Assembly: GCA_030340625.1 (NCBI GenBank)
Contig: JAOPHQ010002020.1
Coordinates: forward strand, 1-64,000
DNA from: Merluccius polli
Taxonomy: Eukaryota; Chordata; Actinopteri; Gadiformes; Merlucciidae
Direction of reading: 5' to 3'
DNA length: 64,000 nucleotides
Shown one piece after another: positions 13,101 through 27,800 of the stretch. The notes beneath the pieces were generated by a model. The model did no database searches, had not been told where the DNA came from, and saw only the letters and a program-made list of their open reading frames with translations. Both the position numbers and the translations under genes were made by a program. Positions within the stretch are counted from its first letter, which is position 1. The number at the start of each line of letters is the position of its first letter.

Positions 13101-16100
13101 CAACCAGGAAGCTCTCCTGTGCTACGCCCGTCAGGCTGCCGACTTTGGCACCAACTACCAGCTTCCCACATTGGACTTTGCCATGAATCACTACGGGGAG
13201 CCGGACGTGGCCATGTTTGACTTCACAAGCATGCATGCATCTGAGCACGCAGCCATGGTCCGCGAGCGGCACGGACACCATTTATTAGTGACGCTGGTCG
13301 GGGACAGTCTGCTAGAGGTAAGGAATGATAAACACTAGTATGGTGATGTCACATGTCATACTGACTTTATTAAGTCAATACAATTATATGTTGTTAAAGG
13401 TGCTGTAGACAACGTATCAATATGAACTAAATGTTGATTGCACAGTGTAATGGCTACAGAATAATGACACCATCGGTGTTAAGAGTGGTTCCCTTAGCTT
13501 CCCTATTCTGTCTGCCCCCGGGTACGATCTCCCGGGAAAAATTAAGGCTCCATTTACGGCACAAATAAAACGCATCAACCAGTGCACGTGCAACCAAACC
13601 AGGACGAATAACGCTTTTGTTTACCCGGTAGCTATCAGTAGCTATCCCCATTAGCTATCCCCAGTAGCTATCCCCAATAGTGGAAATGGCTGGTGGTCGA
13701 AGTAAAGCCAATCTGATGACACTACTATAGCCGCGTACGTTACATTTTAGTTGCATTGAGTATACTACCTGAATAAACCTCATGTCACGACTCGTAATGC
13801 GATCCAGTCAGGCTACCAACCCAGTTTGCTTTTCTCAACACATACTAAAGAATTTGTATCTGCTTTCATGTCTCCATTATAGACTAAATGAATAAATAAA
13901 TTCACGGTTTTCCTCCTAATGTTTTCTTTCTTCCCCCCCCCCCCCGATGCCAACCCCTGCTGCCGATACTTGTTTGTGCGAAGCAATACTCAAACTATGG
14001 TATTACTATGCAATGCACATCATGACAATAGCCTTTGCCTGTTCCCAAATAAAATGACAATTTCACTTTACCTCTTCAGTGAACATGCTTCTTTCTTTCT
14101 TATTTCCAAAGTGTTGATTGTTTCTTTTGCTGAGATTTCCATACAAATGCATGTCTTGTGTTGTTTGTGGTTGCTAGGCTTTGAGGAAACGGAACGTGAT
14201 CTGGTTCATCTTTGCGACAGTGGCGCAAAAATAATACCACTTTGAAACGCTAGGGTGTAAAAGGTTGAAAAGTTGTCTACAGCCCCTTTAAAATTATTTT
14301 AAATGGAGATGTCAGTGGTTCTTGAGCTATTTTTAATAATTAGAAAGATATTTGTTTTCAGCCAAGTACCCCCTTCACCAGCCCAAACATTTTGGGGAAG
14401 GAAAACAATGTACTTGAACATAAATAAAGTATGTACATGTTATTTATAAACATGAACATTACATGGGTGGTGTGGATACTCACCCATGTAATGTCACTTA
14501 TGATTGTTGTCATTCATTGGAAATATTTACCAAACTTGTACATTAGTATTTAGATGTACTTCATTTTATTAAGGTTGTATTCAGATTTGGCTTTTTAGAA
14601 ATGTTCCAAAGTACCCCTTGCAATCCTTCAAGTACCCCTAGGGGTACGCATACCCTAATTTAAGAAGGATCGAATCTGACCACCCCATGTGGTTTTTCTG
14701 TTTTTTTTTTGTTGACACGCAGCCCTTCTGGCCCATGGGGACGGGGTGTGCTCGGGGCTTCCTGGCTGCCCTGGACACAGCCTGGATGGTGAGGGGCTGG
14801 GCTCAGGAGAGGCCCATCTTGGAATTGCTGGCTGAGAGGTACAGGCTCATGCCCAGAGAAATGGAGCTCTTTATACTTTTCCATTGGAGATAGAGGAAAA
14901 TACATGTTGTAGAATTCTGTGTTGTACTAAATGTTATGTAAATGTAGTACTGTGTACTAGATTTAGAAACAAAACACATGTAAAGTGTGTGTGTGTATTT
15001 TATGTAATTTAATATCTCGATAACGATATATCACTCCTTTTTCATCACTTACTTACTGAAATTCAGCCTTTAAAACCAGGAAAAGACCACTTATGCCATG
15101 TCACGATATTACGATATCCAAAATCAAAGACGATATCTAGTCTCGTATCACGATATCGATATAATATCGATATATTGCCCAGACCTATCTGGTATACCAT
15201 CTTCAGGTCTATCAACCAGACATGGGTCATTTCACTAAATGACATGGGTAATTTAGTCATTGAGGTCTGTAGTTGTAATACGTTTTAGTTCACAAATTCC
15301 TTTTTATTGTCCTGTATTTAATTCCTGTATTTAATACTTGTGGTCTTTACCATCTATACCATAGGGAGAGCACTTACAGACTGCTTCCCCAAACAACACC
15401 TGAAAACTTGGCCAAAAACTTTGATCAGTACACCATAGACCCTGGAAGCCGGTACCCCAACAACTTTTCCTGTGTCAATGCACAGCAGGTGAGGCGTCTC
15501 TACACTCCTAAGCCGTGTTTCCACCCAAAGTACCTGGAACTTTTAGTCCCAGGAACTACTTTTCAAGGAACTAAAAGGTTCCTTCACCCCATTGTCTGCG
15601 TTTCCACTGCGATCTAAAGACCTGTGAAGATTAGGCTGTATTGTAGTGCACAGCACACGCCACTAGAGGTCAGTCTACTGGTGGAACAGGCAGCTGAGCT
15701 TAGAAAGACGATAAAGGTGAGGCAAAGCCATGGCCAAATATTCAAATATTTGTTTGTTCATTCGGTAGGTATTAGAATCTCAGCTTCCAATTCTGCCACT
15801 TTTACATTTCAGCTTCCAGGTTTTTCAGCTTGCAGGTTTTTCAGTAGTACAATGCGATGCATTCGAGGTTTCAGATTTTTCAGGCACATTCATTTCACAT
15901 TTATGCATTTTCAGCGATCTTTTGCAATTTCATTCAGCATTGACATGCATTTTCTGCAGGAAATGCAAATGTTCAAGTTTAAATAGTGGCTTAATCTTAA
16001 TAATGTATTGCATCACTATCATGTATTTGTATTGTACACAGGTACGGCACCTGTATATCAGTGGAGAGCTGAATTCATGCTCTCTGAAACAGGCTGCGAC

Positions 16101-18813
16101 CATACGACGACCCGTCAACTTGGCCAGGCAAGGTGAGTCCACACGAGAACCAACCACACACGCTACTCTGCAACACAAGTGAAGGACTCTTAAGTGGGCT
16201 ACATTGTGATCTTCTAGTTTGACCTGGTCCATTGTTCAGTGTGCCTCTGTTGGAGAATATTGATGGTTGTGTCATTTAACTAATTGTGTCCTAAATAAGT
16301 AAGTCTTTTAATGTGTAGAATGGGTAATTGGGAAAATGGGAAAACTAAAAGATGATGGTTCTACCATCTGTTTTTGTCTAAATCAATTGAGGGAAATGTG
16401 ACGTGGTTGTTTTTTACATCCAACAAAGTCCAAATGTGCATGTATCTCGACTAAAGGTTAACATTCATGAGAATATTGTTATGCTAGGCACATCCTATCG
16501 AGCAGAATATATGATGTGTATAGCCAATTGCATTTTACAGAAAAAGCTTTCTTTTGCACATTTTTGTACCAGGGTGAGCTTGAGTTCCGGAACTAGGCAG
16601 TTGTAGAACATGTCCGGGCGTGTGTGCATACCTTGGCTTCCTCCTCATCTCTGTTAGATCCTATCTGTCTGGCATGATTTACTGTAACTATGTTCACCCT
16701 ATGATGACATAATTTCCTCTTTAATGCCAAGATTCTTTTCTTGCGTATGTAACCAGGGTTACATCATACTAGATGGTATAATTCACATCAAAGCATTGTC
16801 TTTATAGAAAGGACAATAAAACAAATATTACCATTACCATTTTTGGTCATTCGTTCATACTTTACCCACTTTTTTTCTTTTTCTGTTTTTTATCCACAAA
16901 TGCATAACACAATTCAGAGAGTGTTTTAATTTGTCGAGTGATGACCCTAGCCAGTAATGTTGTTACAGTGAAACGTCATATCTTTTTGTTGTTGTACAGA
17001 GTTGGAGATTAGGCCAGCTCGACTGCTGACATGGTGCCAGAAACAGACAGAGGGCTACAGGAATGTGATGGTGACCGACTTGACATCCTCTTGGCAAAGC
17101 GGCCTTGCCCTTTGCGCCTTGATCCATAGGTTCAAATCCCAACTCATGTAAGTGATTCGTTAGGCTGGCTTTTCGAGCAAGATACTGGTGGTTGCATCAC
17201 TGTCTTGACTCTACAGAGATCCTTTTACTACACCTACCCTCTTGGGTGTGTGTAGTATGTATGGCATGTAAGCAGTCCTTTCATGGATGTACATGTGACC
17301 TATCACATGCTTGTGCTTTTTTCTTTTGCTGGTTCGTGTATAACATACTTTTTACTCATTGATGTGTGATGTGTCATGGAATACAATGCACTTAGTCAAT
17401 CAACCTGGAGATATGTATGACCTAGAATGTTTGTAATGTCTCTTATTCACTCCTATTCTTATGCATTGCAAACATGAAATGAGCCTACCAAGCTGCTTTA
17501 TTCCTGAAAAGCAAACAGTGTTGCTTAGCAACCTCTTTCTCACTTGGGAGGGGAGTAGATTAACTTGGAAGAATGAGGGAAACACATGTCTTCAGTAGCT
17601 TTAGTAGTTTTTCAGTAGCAACAATGTATACAAAGCAACCGTTTATGGATATATTGATAACATTTGAATGGAAAAAAGAAAGCATAACACTGGCTGACCT
17701 ATGTAACATTTACACTATAAATCCAAGGGTCCCATTGCCTTTTCCTGCAGTCCTCTTTGGGTGCCTTGTGTTAGCACTGTTGCCTTACAGCAAGTCATGT
17801 GTTAAACCAACGCTGTGTCCATTTTGTGTGTCATGTCTGTTTCAATTGTTTCCATTATTGTAGAGATTTCAACTCCTTAAACGAGGAAGATCATGCTGCT
17901 AATCTACAGCTTGCGTTCGACATCGGCCAGCGGGAGTTTGGTGTCGCACCCTTCACATCTGGACAGGAGCTCTTTGTCGCTCAGGAAGTGGACAAGAACC
18001 GGATGATTTTGTACCTGTCCAAATTCTACGAGCTGTTCCGCGGCACACCCTTTCCCGCATCAGGTACTGCACCACCCTTGCATGTACCCCTCAACACACG
18101 TCACTGTGTACACATGTTGGACAGGGTGTGAAGTTTCATTTGGGCTTCCTGTAGCAGGATGCTGTTGCAAAACTAAAAATGTCATGTTTAATAGCTTGAG
18201 GGGAATGGACATGTTGGTTGCATGCAAGGTTGGTAAATAAAACAAGAAGGTTTATAGACTTGTTTATCTCGGATTGCCTAGCCACATACCTCACATACCA
18301 CAGTGCTATGATAATGACTGAATTCTTGGTCTTTTTCGACAATCTAATCATTCATTAGGGAAAACATAAATGCTGAGTTATAATGTACAAAACATAAGTT
18401 GTAAAGGACCTTGCCATGACTAGATTTTAATGATATAACTATGCACTACTTTATTAATTTGTTATGACTATGGAAATGCATCAATTTGACATGGTATGTC
18501 CATGGTGTATTTCCATGGATGAGCTAAATCCAGTGACTTATTGACAGGTTTAAGGGTTGCTGATGAAAACAGTGAGGAATATCCGTCGAAGGAGTGGAGA
18601 CACATGACCAATGGAATAAGTGTGCCTCAACCACGAAAACGAGTATTGCCATTTGACATTCTTAGCAACTTATGTAGGATTTTATCATATTTTGCATTAT
18701 ATCAATCCATTTTAAAAGGTCTAGTATTCCTTGTGATGCTCTTTCCATTCAATATATCAGGATATTGTTGTTGTATTTTGCGTTGGTTTGTGCTTATTTA
18801 ACCTTTTTTTTGG

Positions 18814-18845
<32 letters not shown>

Positions 18846-21800
18846 ATTGTAATGATAATGATATACTTGTATTCACCCCCATGGGAAATTTCTTCTCTGC
18901 ATTTAACCCATCCTAGCTAGGAGCTAGGAGCAGTGAGCTGCCACAGGGTAGTGCCCGGGAACCAACTTCAGTACAGGAGGAAAGGAAATCAGAGGGCCCC
19001 CCAGAATCTGTTTACAAACGGAGGCGAAAAGGAGGCAGCGGTAGTTATTTGGAGGAGGTTTGTTAAGGCATTTTTTTCAAGGTTTCAATCACTTAGCAAC
19101 TGGATTGGAACTCTTACTGTTTATTTGACTGTGCTGGGACACTCCCACCCTGTCTCCAATTTTGTCTCCTCCAGGCCACTAATCTCCCCAGTGGCCCTGT
19201 GCTGCCTGAGGAGACTGCTCGGTGGGAGAACAACCGGGTGCGCTCCATAGCTACTCAGCTGGAGGCCATGATTGAAGTCATAGCCAGTCGCAACGTCCGG
19301 AGACAGGTGAGCATCAGCATCAGGACGTGCAAGCGAAAAGCTTCTCAGTCAGAAAGACAAGAGAATATTGCAGTGTTGTTGTCAACATTAGCTCCAAAAT
19401 AATTGCCGACACACTCGGGGTTTCACGACTAGGGTTCTAGGTAACAATGAAAATTGTATTTTGCAACGCAGAAAGTTCAAGCATTCTATTGTCATTTATA
19501 AAAGGAGAACAAAATAGCCAGTTGAATCAAGAGAGTCCGGCCGCCCTTGGCACGGGTTTCTGCTGGCAGCTAGGTTGCTGTGAAGACGGACGTAAACACA
19601 TAAGCAATAACCTAGCACTGTATATTTAGCATGATATATAACATTACATATATTAAACACTGCAACAATTAACAACATTTTACATTTCACATGATTTATT
19701 ATTTATTTTAAAATGATGCTGTCCATGACTAGTTGACTGCTGCCAACAGCACCCACTAGTGTTTATAGTAGTGGACTAGTGGTTGTGGTAGTGGACTATT
19801 GGTTGCAGTAGTGGACTAGTGGTTATAGTAGTGGACTAGTGGTTGTAGTAGTGGACTAGTGGTTATAGTAGTGGACTAGTGGTCATAGTAGTCGATAGGG
19901 GTGCAACGGATCACAACACTCACGGGTCGGATCGGGTCACGGTTTTTGAGTCACGGGTCACGGGTCGGGTCATTAAAAAAATAAAAATAAAATTATAACA
20001 AGAGAAATGTGACTTAGCTTTCAATTGCTTTTTGGTTTTATTTTTAACATTCAACAGTGAATAACAGGCGTAACGTGTAAAAACAAAATAATAATCCTGC
20101 TTCCTAAGCATAGTAAAATATAAAATAATAATAATATAATAATAAAGCACTGCTTAAATGCATCGGGGAGAAGCAATTGCTGCGCGTCTTTTTTTTAAAC
20201 TCCCGACTCGCCAGGACGATGTCGCCTCACGTGGCTGGCCATGCTCGAGGTGTTGCCGTGTTCGTAGGCCATTCTGGTGCCACAGGGGGGGGGGGGGTGT
20301 TCGCGATTGTTGACGGGGGGTGCGCGCAATAGTAACACACCGCGGACCTATGGCCGACGGGGGGGGTGTAACACTCCGGCCGACGGGGGGGGGGTGCGCG
20401 GTGTGTTACTATTGCGCTCTCAAAAAGGAGGACAAATACGCGTCCGGCTGTTATTTGTCAGCTGATCCGCGGATCACGTCCGTCCCGACCCGTGAGGGTT
20501 AATCCGTGACACGGGTAATCCGTGACCCGTTGCACCACTAGTAGTCGACTAGTTGGTGAAACCCCTACGACACACAGATACTGTATGTGGTCTCCTGTTC
20601 TCCTTGCTTGTAAACCACTTGCCTTGAATTGCTCGTTGGTCCATAGATCGTTGATCCATTTATCTTTTATTGTCTCTTGTCCTGTTATCTGTTGTCTTTT
20701 CTTCTCATGTGGCAATGACTGCTTAACTTCTTGACTAAAAAATATCACTGACCTCTGTCACTGAAGTTCTACCAAAATGGTGTTTTTTTTACCCCCCACT
20801 TTCCAAGAGCTTTGATAAAAACTTGCCAGAGCATGTAGTCCTGCAGCCACGTAAAGCACCAGCTAAACCCCAGAGCAGAGCAGCTCAACCACTATCCCAT
20901 CCCCAGCACCCCCCCACCAGCCCCCAGAACCCTCTGGGGGAAGGCAGACACACTGAGCATGCTCAGACACATGCTCAGATGCGGGCCGAGCACTGGTGTG
21001 CGGAGAACACAGACTTCCCCACTTCTTCTTCTTCTTCCTCCTCTCGCCCCTCCTACCACGCTGCTGTCCTAGTCATGTCCAGAATGCTCCGATGTCTTAG
21101 GGAGGTGGAGGAGCAGATCTCTGAGGTGAACTTCTTTCTTCTCTTCTCTTCTCTTCTCCTCCTGTCATTGTTTCCTTTTTTTGAATGTCCTCTCACTTTC
21201 CTCTCCTTTTATCCTCTTATTTTTATTTTTTATATTTGGGTGGTTTATGTGATGTCAGCCTGTAATTTTCCAGCTTGATCGTAATGGCTTGAGCAGGCCG
21301 GAACAAACGGTTAAGAACCAGTTTGAATCTTTTCACTGAACAGCTCTGCCAGGTGAACAGGCCTGAACCTCTTCCAGAGCATTGGCTCTACAAAACGCAT
21401 ACCTAGCAAGGAGCTCCTGCTCCTTGCTAGGTATGCGTGTGTGTCATAATCCACTGCAGCCAGAACCTAGTATGATGATGACTTTTAAACCAGGGGTGTG
21501 AAGGAAGGTAATGGAGAGGCCTGTCCTTTACACAGCAGCCATATTGTTCTCCTCCACAAGTACACTCAAGCTCTCGCCGTCTTGTAATTTGAAAGATAAT
21601 AGAGAGCTCTTTCTGTGTGTGTGTGTGCGTGTGTGTGTGTGTGTGTGTGTCACCATCCCCATCTCATGCACTTTCTTTGTTCCTTTTACCCTGTCACTCC
21701 TCTGCAGAAGAGGGCTCAGACTCAACATGGTAGGGGGTTTCACAACAAGAGTGTAAAGGAGAAAGCGCAACACCTTAGCGATTTGTTCTCAGGGGATGCC

Positions 21801-24800
21801 ACTCCTGTACCCAAGGTGACTTTCTGAAAAGCTTGACCTCTGACCTCGCCCTACTTGTGCATGTGCACGCCCCGAACCCTTAAGTCTACATTCATACCAT
21901 GGTTCATATACTATTTTGTCTGGCTGCCAGACACATTCATGTTTTTGGATTGTAAACTATATCCCACAGCAGTGTTAACTGATCCTTCTCCTGGGGTCCA
22001 TTTCACAAAGCAGGTTCAACAACCTCTGAGTCTAATCCTAAACACTGAGTTGATCTACTCTGAGATAGAAAACTGAGTTTTCGGTTCCAGAACAGCAGAT
22101 TTGAGTTAATTTAATCAACTCAGAGTAGTTTCACCTAGAGTTAATCGGGCATACCGGGCAAATGGCCGGTGGGCCGATGCACATTATTGGGCCGGTCCAG
22201 ATTTTTGTGCCGGTCCAGGACTGTCACAATACGTCGACAACACAATACGTCGACAACCTTCAAAAACAAACAAAAAAATCTCATAGAAGAGCTAACCTAC
22301 TTATTTAGCCTCAAGCAATAGTACTGTTTTGTGTATGGACCTTTCTAAGTAAACTGGCTTAGTTGTGCATGTGCCTTTACTGTCTAGTGCTGTGTCACTA
22401 AGTAACAGTTTGAGTTTTCGGACTCTTCCGTCAGCTCCTTGGAAAACTACCTTCGCCAGCTTCCACTGATTTCTTGGTGTGCTATCATCTTGCAACAGGA
22501 CAATGTCATTCACTTTAGCATTTCTCCTGTTCTTGGTCCATTTGCTCCTCTGATGCAAATTCAGCAAATACTCCTTTCTCCACCTGGTCCAACATTCATT
22601 GGACAAGAACTGAACTCTCTTCCATCTTTTCTGCAGATAGATATCTACCTTACAAACTCTCCAGGTGGTGGTGCGATGATTGACGATTTCATTGTCAATA
22701 TGTGGTTTGGAGGTTCTGGTCCTATTGGATCATTGAGATGCTCTGTGGTCAATGGTCGACTATTCACTATCGCCATCACTTCATACAGGAAAGTTCTTAA
22801 TGAGGAGCTGTCTAATCTTCCAGCAGACTGGTCTAGGATGGATGTGAGGACACTTCTCATGGTCCGAATCTGCCTCTCCCAGACGCCGCCCATTGTGACT
22901 GGAAGCAGGTGGGTTCATGACAAAGTTGCATCCTAGCTCTTTCACACGTTCTTGCTCTATTCCTTTCATTATGTGGTGTAGTATGGTGCCACGGGGGGGG
23001 TTCTCTGCCAAGGATTACTTGCACGATGCAGGTTTACCAGGTTTATTTACACACACTCAATAATACATGCTCAATGTTGTCGCGGGCCTAGCTCTGGCCC
23101 CGTCGACAACCCATGTGTTCCAGGTCCGGTCCTCCCGGGTCCAGCACGCTACTGCGTTAAGAAGGGAGAGAGTGATTAGCTCAACAGGATGCAGGTGTGC
23201 CAATCACTCTCACCTGGCGCTGCTCTCCCGAGCCCCCTCCACAGCTCCCTCCTGTGGCTGATGCACCACGCCCCCCCACATACCTCCACCGCCTGATTTA
23301 GGCTGGGGAGCCGTCTGGCCTAACCTACTCCCCCCCCCCCCCCCCCCCCCCCCCTCCCCATGGGAACAGGAAAGGAAGTCGGCCACGGCCATCTGTGCCC
23401 CCGGCTTATGGATCACCCATGGATCACCCAGAAGTTAAATGGCTGCAGTGCCAGATACCACCGGGTGATCTGGGTGTTGACATCTTTCATGTGGTGGAGC
23501 CACTGGAGGGGAGCGTGGTCCGAGCAGAGGGTGAATGGGCGCCCCAGCAGGTAATACCGCAGAGCATCGACCACCCACCGGATGGCCAGGCACTCCCTCT
23601 CCACTGTGCTGTACCTGGCCTCCCTTTCGGACAGCTTCCGGCTGATGTATAACACCGGGCGGTCGACGCCCCGTACCTGCTGGGACAGAACGGTTCCCAG
23701 CCCTCTGCCTGACGCATCAGTCTGCAGGACAAAAGGGAGAGAGAAGTTGTGGTGTGTGGAGGAGAGGCTCCCCAGAGAGGGCCTGCTTTACCCTCTCAAG
23801 CGACCCCTGGCACTGCGCCGTCCACTGGACCGGATCTGAGGCACCCTTTTGGGTGAGGTCGGTCAAGGGGCTGGTCAGCTTCGCGAAGTTGGGAATAAAA
23901 CGCCGGTAATAGCCGGCCAGCCCCAAAAACCGCCGCACCTCTTTTTTTGTCTTGGGCCTTGGGCAAGCTGCAATCGCTGCTGTCTTCTCTACCTGCGGAC
24001 GCACCTGCCCGCCGCCCAAGTGGTACCCAGATACCGTACCTCCCTCCGTCCAACTGCACACTTCTTCGGATTGGCCGTGAGCCCCGCCTGCCTCAGTGAC
24101 TCGAACACCGCAGCCACCTGCCGCACATGCTCCACCCAGGTGTCACTATGGATGATCACATCATCCAGATAGGCGGCAGCATATGCAGCATGTGGATGCA
24201 GCACTCGGTCCATGAGGCGTTGAAATGTGGCTGGGGCCCCGAACAACCCGAACGGAAGTGTGACAAATTGGTACAAACCGTACGGAGTGGAGAAGGCCGT
24301 TTTCTTCTTAGACTCTGGAGATAAGGGAATCTGCCAGTAGCCTTTGGTTAAATCCAGTGTCGTAAAAAAACGAGCTGTGCCCAGGCGATCCAGGAGTTCG
24401 TCCACCCAGGGAATAGGATAGGCATCAAACCGTAAAACCTCATTCACCTTGCGATAGTCCACACAGAACCGGATAGACCCGTCTTTCTTGACCACAAGAA
24501 CGATGGGGCTACACCAGGCACTGTTGGACTCTTCTATTACCCCCATCTCCACCATGGCTTTCAATTCTGCCTGAACCACTTTTCTCTTGTGCTCAGGTAA
24601 CCGATAGGGCCGTAAACGCACCGTCACTCCTGGGTGAGTCTCAACCTGGTGTTGAATAAGGCTTGTGCGTCCCGGCAGGGGGGAGAACACATCCGCATAA
24701 TGCTGCTGCAACCTGTCTATGTCTGCTCTCTAGGACGGTGAGAGCTGGTCCCCATGAAAGAGCGAGGCAGGATTGGTCGATTTTGGTACCTCCGGCCCCA

Positions 24801-27800
24801 ACTCATCTCTTTCTGCAAATTCTGTCACCAGAGAAACAGGCTCAGCCTCTCTCCACGCTTTAAGGAGGTTGAGGTGATAAATTTGTGTCGCCCCTCCCCT
24901 GTCCGAACGCACAAGCTCATAGTCAACGTCACCCACTCGCTGTGTGACCACAAAGGGTCCTTGCCACTTGGCGAGTAATTTGGAGTTAGACGAAGGGAGC
25001 AATACAAGCACTTTATCTCCCGGTGAACATTGTCTTAACCTAGCTCCTCTATTGTACAGCCGCTGCTGACGTTCCTGGGCCTGGAGCAAATTCTCACGTG
25101 ATAACTGTCCTAGTGTGTGGAGTTTTGCTCTCAGGTCCAGGACATACTGAACCTCATTCTTACTCGGGCTCGGACCCTCCCAGCTTTCCTTAACCAGGTC
25201 CAAAACCCCGCGTGGTGTCCTGCCAAACAGCAGTTCAAAGGGAGAAAATCCTGTGGAGGCCTGGGGTACCTCGCGCACTGCAAACAACAGAGGGTCTAGC
25301 CACCTATCCTAATTACGGCTATCCTTGTGCACAAACTTACGGATCATGGACTTCAAAGTCTTATTCAGGCGCTCCACGAGGCCGTCCATTTGGGGGTGGT
25401 ATACACTGGTTTGAATTGACTTAATGCCCAATAATCCGTATAGTTCTCCCAGTGTTCGTGACATAAATTGTGTGCCTTGGTCAGTTAGGATCTCTTTCGG
25501 GATCCCGACTCGGGAGATAACTTGAAACAGTGCCTGTGCCACACTCTTTGCAGAGATGGTGCGCAGTGGCACTGCCTCCGGATATCGCGTTGCCTAATCC
25601 ACGAGAACTAACACAAAGCGATATCCGCGTGCGCTCCAGTGAAATGGCCCGATGAGCTCGAACGGCACCTCCATTAGAGGTAATGGCCGCAGAGGCGTTC
25701 TCGTGATGGCCGGCTGGTTAACCAGTTGGCATTCGGGACAAGACGCGCACCAGCAGTGTACGTCTGCCCAAATGCCTGGCCAATAGAATTGGGCCATTAC
25801 CCAGTTCAGTGTCTTCTCACACCCCATATATCCAGCCATTGGGTTATAATGACCCGCCTGAAACACTATTTCCCGGCGGCTCTTCGGTTCCACCAACTGT
25901 GTAATTATTTACTCTGACTCACTCTGTATAGTTTGTCCCTGCACAATGAAAAATGTGGATATGTTAACGCTGCGTCAGGGCGCACCATGTGACCATCAAT
26001 TCTCATCACTTGGTCGAAGGCAAAGCGTAGAGTATCGTCACGAGACTGCTCAAGTGGAAAATCCTCCATGGAGTCAAACACGGGAACCTGCGGAGCTTCC
26101 TGTGAAGGCCCCGCCGGCTCCCCCTCCCCGTCTGCAGTGTCGGACAACCTCGCGCCACCGCTGAGCACAGCGCACGTATCACCTGTCCCTGTCGGCCGTG
26201 AACGCACCCCCGCACACTGTCCCACTAACCTATCAAACCCTGGCCAATCAGTACCCAGAATCAGAGGGTGCGACAGGCGGGAGCTAACCGCTGCCTTTAC
26301 ACTATGCTTTTTTCCCTTAAACCGAATTTCCACTAGTACTACAGGGTATGTGTGAATATCCCCATGCACACACCTAATATAATATAATAATAATAGATTG
26401 GATTTATATAACGCTTTTTATTGGAGGTCACTCAAAGCGCTTACATAGTGTGTGTGTGTGTGTGTGTGGGGGAGACATGACACCTCATCCGCTACCAGAG
26501 TGTAGCACCCACTTGGGTGATGCACGGCAGCCAGTATGCGCCAGAACGCTCACCACACACTGGCACAGCGGAGAGGTGAGGAATGAAACCAATTAGAGAC
26601 CAGGGGATGATTAGGTGGCCATGTTGGTACAAGAGCCGGGTTGGGAATTTGGCCGGGACACCGGGGTTAGCACCCCTACTCTTGCGATGAGTGCCACGGG
26701 ATCTTTAGTGACCACAGGGAGTCAGGACCTCGGTTTAACGTCTCATCCGAAAGACGGTGCTCTAGACAGGACGGAGTCCCCGTCTCCATCCCGGGGCATT
26801 GGGGATCTTACAGAGTAATATCCACACCTCCCGCCTCTATCAAAGCCCCAGGCTGAATCAGGTTCTGATGAACGATAGACTGCATGCAGCCTGAGTCCAC
26901 CATCGCCTGATGTGTACCCCCTTGAATCCTTACCGGAACGCTGTACGTCCCCCCTGGACCGGGGGAGGGTGCTGGAGGGCCGACAACCCGGATCACTTGG
27001 CCGACCTCCATGAGCGGACACTCACCTCGGGTAAGTGTCCGGGTTGTCCACACCTCCAACACTCCTGCCCTGCCGCCTGTGGAACCCTCTGTGGGTCGAG
27101 AGCCGTGCCTGTAGCGGCTGGACCCTGGGGAGGGAAGAAAGGAGAAGGAGGATTAGTGCAGGGGAGAGGGGAGGGCCGAGTATTAAAGTAGGTAGTGCGG
27201 GGGCAAGGGGAGGGTCGAGCGGGAGTGTGGTGCGGGGGACCCGACGCAGGTCCTCTGCGGGGTGCTGGCGTGGGACCGCCTGGAGAGGCTGGCCGGCCCT
27301 CATGTGCCCGGCCCCGGGAGAGGACGGCCAGGTGGTCCTCCACCAGGGTGATGGCACCGGCTAGGTCCGCCGGGCTGTGGCAGAGCACCCAGTCCGAGGT
27401 GGCAGCTGGGAGCCCCTCCACGAACTGCTCCAGGACGATCTTGTCTAGTAGTCCCCCCTCGCCGGTGGAGCCCCCGGGTTGCAGCCACCTGGTCGCCGCG
27501 TTCTTCAATTGCTGCGCGAACACAAATGACCGATCGGCGGGCCCCAGCTTTGCGCCAATGGTCCTCTGCCGAGAGCCCCAGTCGGTCGAGGGCCGCACGC
27601 TTTATCTCCCCGTACTGTCCTCGGGAGGGGGCAGGCAGGCCAAGTGCTGCAGTTTGCGCGTCCCCTGATAACAGGGGGAAGCAGCCGCACGGCCCACTCC
27701 GCCCCTGGCCAGCCGCATGCCGCCGCCGTAGCCTCAAACATCTCCAGGAAGGTCTGAGGGTCATCATGAACTGACATTTTATGCAGCGTCAGTCCGGTGA

